NCBI GenBank assembly: GCA_903929845.1 | Contig: CAIYWF010000308.1 | Location: forward strand, 1 to 5,897 | Reading direction: 5' to 3' | DNA from: an uncultured Chlorobiaceae bacterium | GTDB taxonomy: Bacteria; Bacteroidota; Chlorobiia; Chlorobiales; Chlorobiaceae | Length of the DNA stretch: 5,897 bases | In this document: piece by piece, positions 5,798 to 5,897 of the stretch | Layout of the letters: every line of letters starts with the position of its first letter | Numbering within the stretch: position 1 is the first letter of the stretch | Position numbers and translations under genes: made by a program | The notes under the pieces: model-generated | Database searches by the model: none | What the model was told of the DNA's origin: nothing | Seen by the model: only the letters and a program-made list of their open reading frames with translations

Positions 5798-5897
5798 ATA
5801 AGTACCTCGGAAAAAAGATCTTTTTTAGGACTCGGCCTTTTTGGCGGCGCTCAAAAGCCGTTCAATTCTGAAGAGTTTGCAAAAGATATCTTTCTGA
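5792..5897 (+). CDS. fragment of a second Omp85 (TamA-like) gene, POTRA 1 region
   Basis: The plus strand is open throughout (ctg atc ata agt...) and encodes 35 residues equivalent to L54-L88 of the Omp85 protein at 1329-3530, with two changes, N61 to K and Y79 to S. The other six base changes are silent, so this sequence has evolved as coding DNA in this frame. There is no start codon, signal peptide or upstream part, because it begins at the carB junction, and it runs off the window. It is either a piece of a paralogue or of another strain's allele joined to carB. Whether it belongs in this chromosome is doubtful. Confidence 0.85.
   Translation, partial: MIISTSEKRSFLGLGLFGGAQKPFNSEEFAKDIFL

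Noticed and set aside
5792..5897. Insertion-sequence or phage integration as the cause of the carB break
   Set aside because: The inserted DNA encodes part of an Omp85 POTRA domain. No transposase, terminal inverted repeat, target duplication or att-like core is visible.

Overview
The window looks like chromosome from a green sulfur bacterium (Chlorobium/Pelodictyon type, phylum Chlorobiota) or a close relative. This is inferred from remembered family resemblance: a DUF2795 protein next to an Omp85 protein and rpe, with trpC and a short carB opposite. It has moderate GC in genes and AT-rich spacers. I could not run a search, so the taxonomy is tentative.

Layout. Positions 1-279 hold at most the tail of an upstream gene, then a spacer with a near-consensus sigma-70 promoter (TTGACA-N17-TATATT, 202-230). 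Four plus-strand genes follow with small gaps and look like one operon. They are a secreted M23 (LytM-type) peptidase (280-1059), a small acidic DUF2795 protein (1077-1304), an outer-membrane Omp85 protein with three predicted POTRA domains, TamA-like (1329-3530), and ribulose-phosphate 3-epimerase, rpe (3575-4240). The first and third act at the cell envelope (peptidoglycan trimming, outer-membrane protein or barrel assembly); rpe is a Calvin/pentose-phosphate enzyme that appears to be carried along. Two minus-strand genes converge on this operon: a carbamoyl-phosphate synthase large-chain segment (5004-5792, 5' end missing) and indole-3-glycerol-phosphate synthase, trpC (4227-4997). The carB stop and trpC start are 6 nt apart, and the 3' ends of trpC and rpe overlap by 14 nt.

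The most unusual point is the right edge. At about 5792-5797 carB is cut inside its first ATP-grasp domain, and the last 106 bases are a second, diverged copy (8 differences in 106 positions) of bases 1488-1593, the first POTRA domain of the Omp85 gene. Most differences are synonymous, so this is a real homologue (paralogue or another strain's allele), not read noise. The join lies on a GATC site, and the window stops where the homologous sequence has another GATC. A cloning, ligation or assembly chimera is therefore the leading explanation, with a genuine rearrangement that disrupts carB as the alternative.

I see no CRISPR array, tRNA, rRNA, insertion sequence, phage gene or defence system, and no convincing new multi-gene system. 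Apart from the right-hand junction the region is ordinary core chromosome with some interesting details (TTG start, short carB, convergent overlap).
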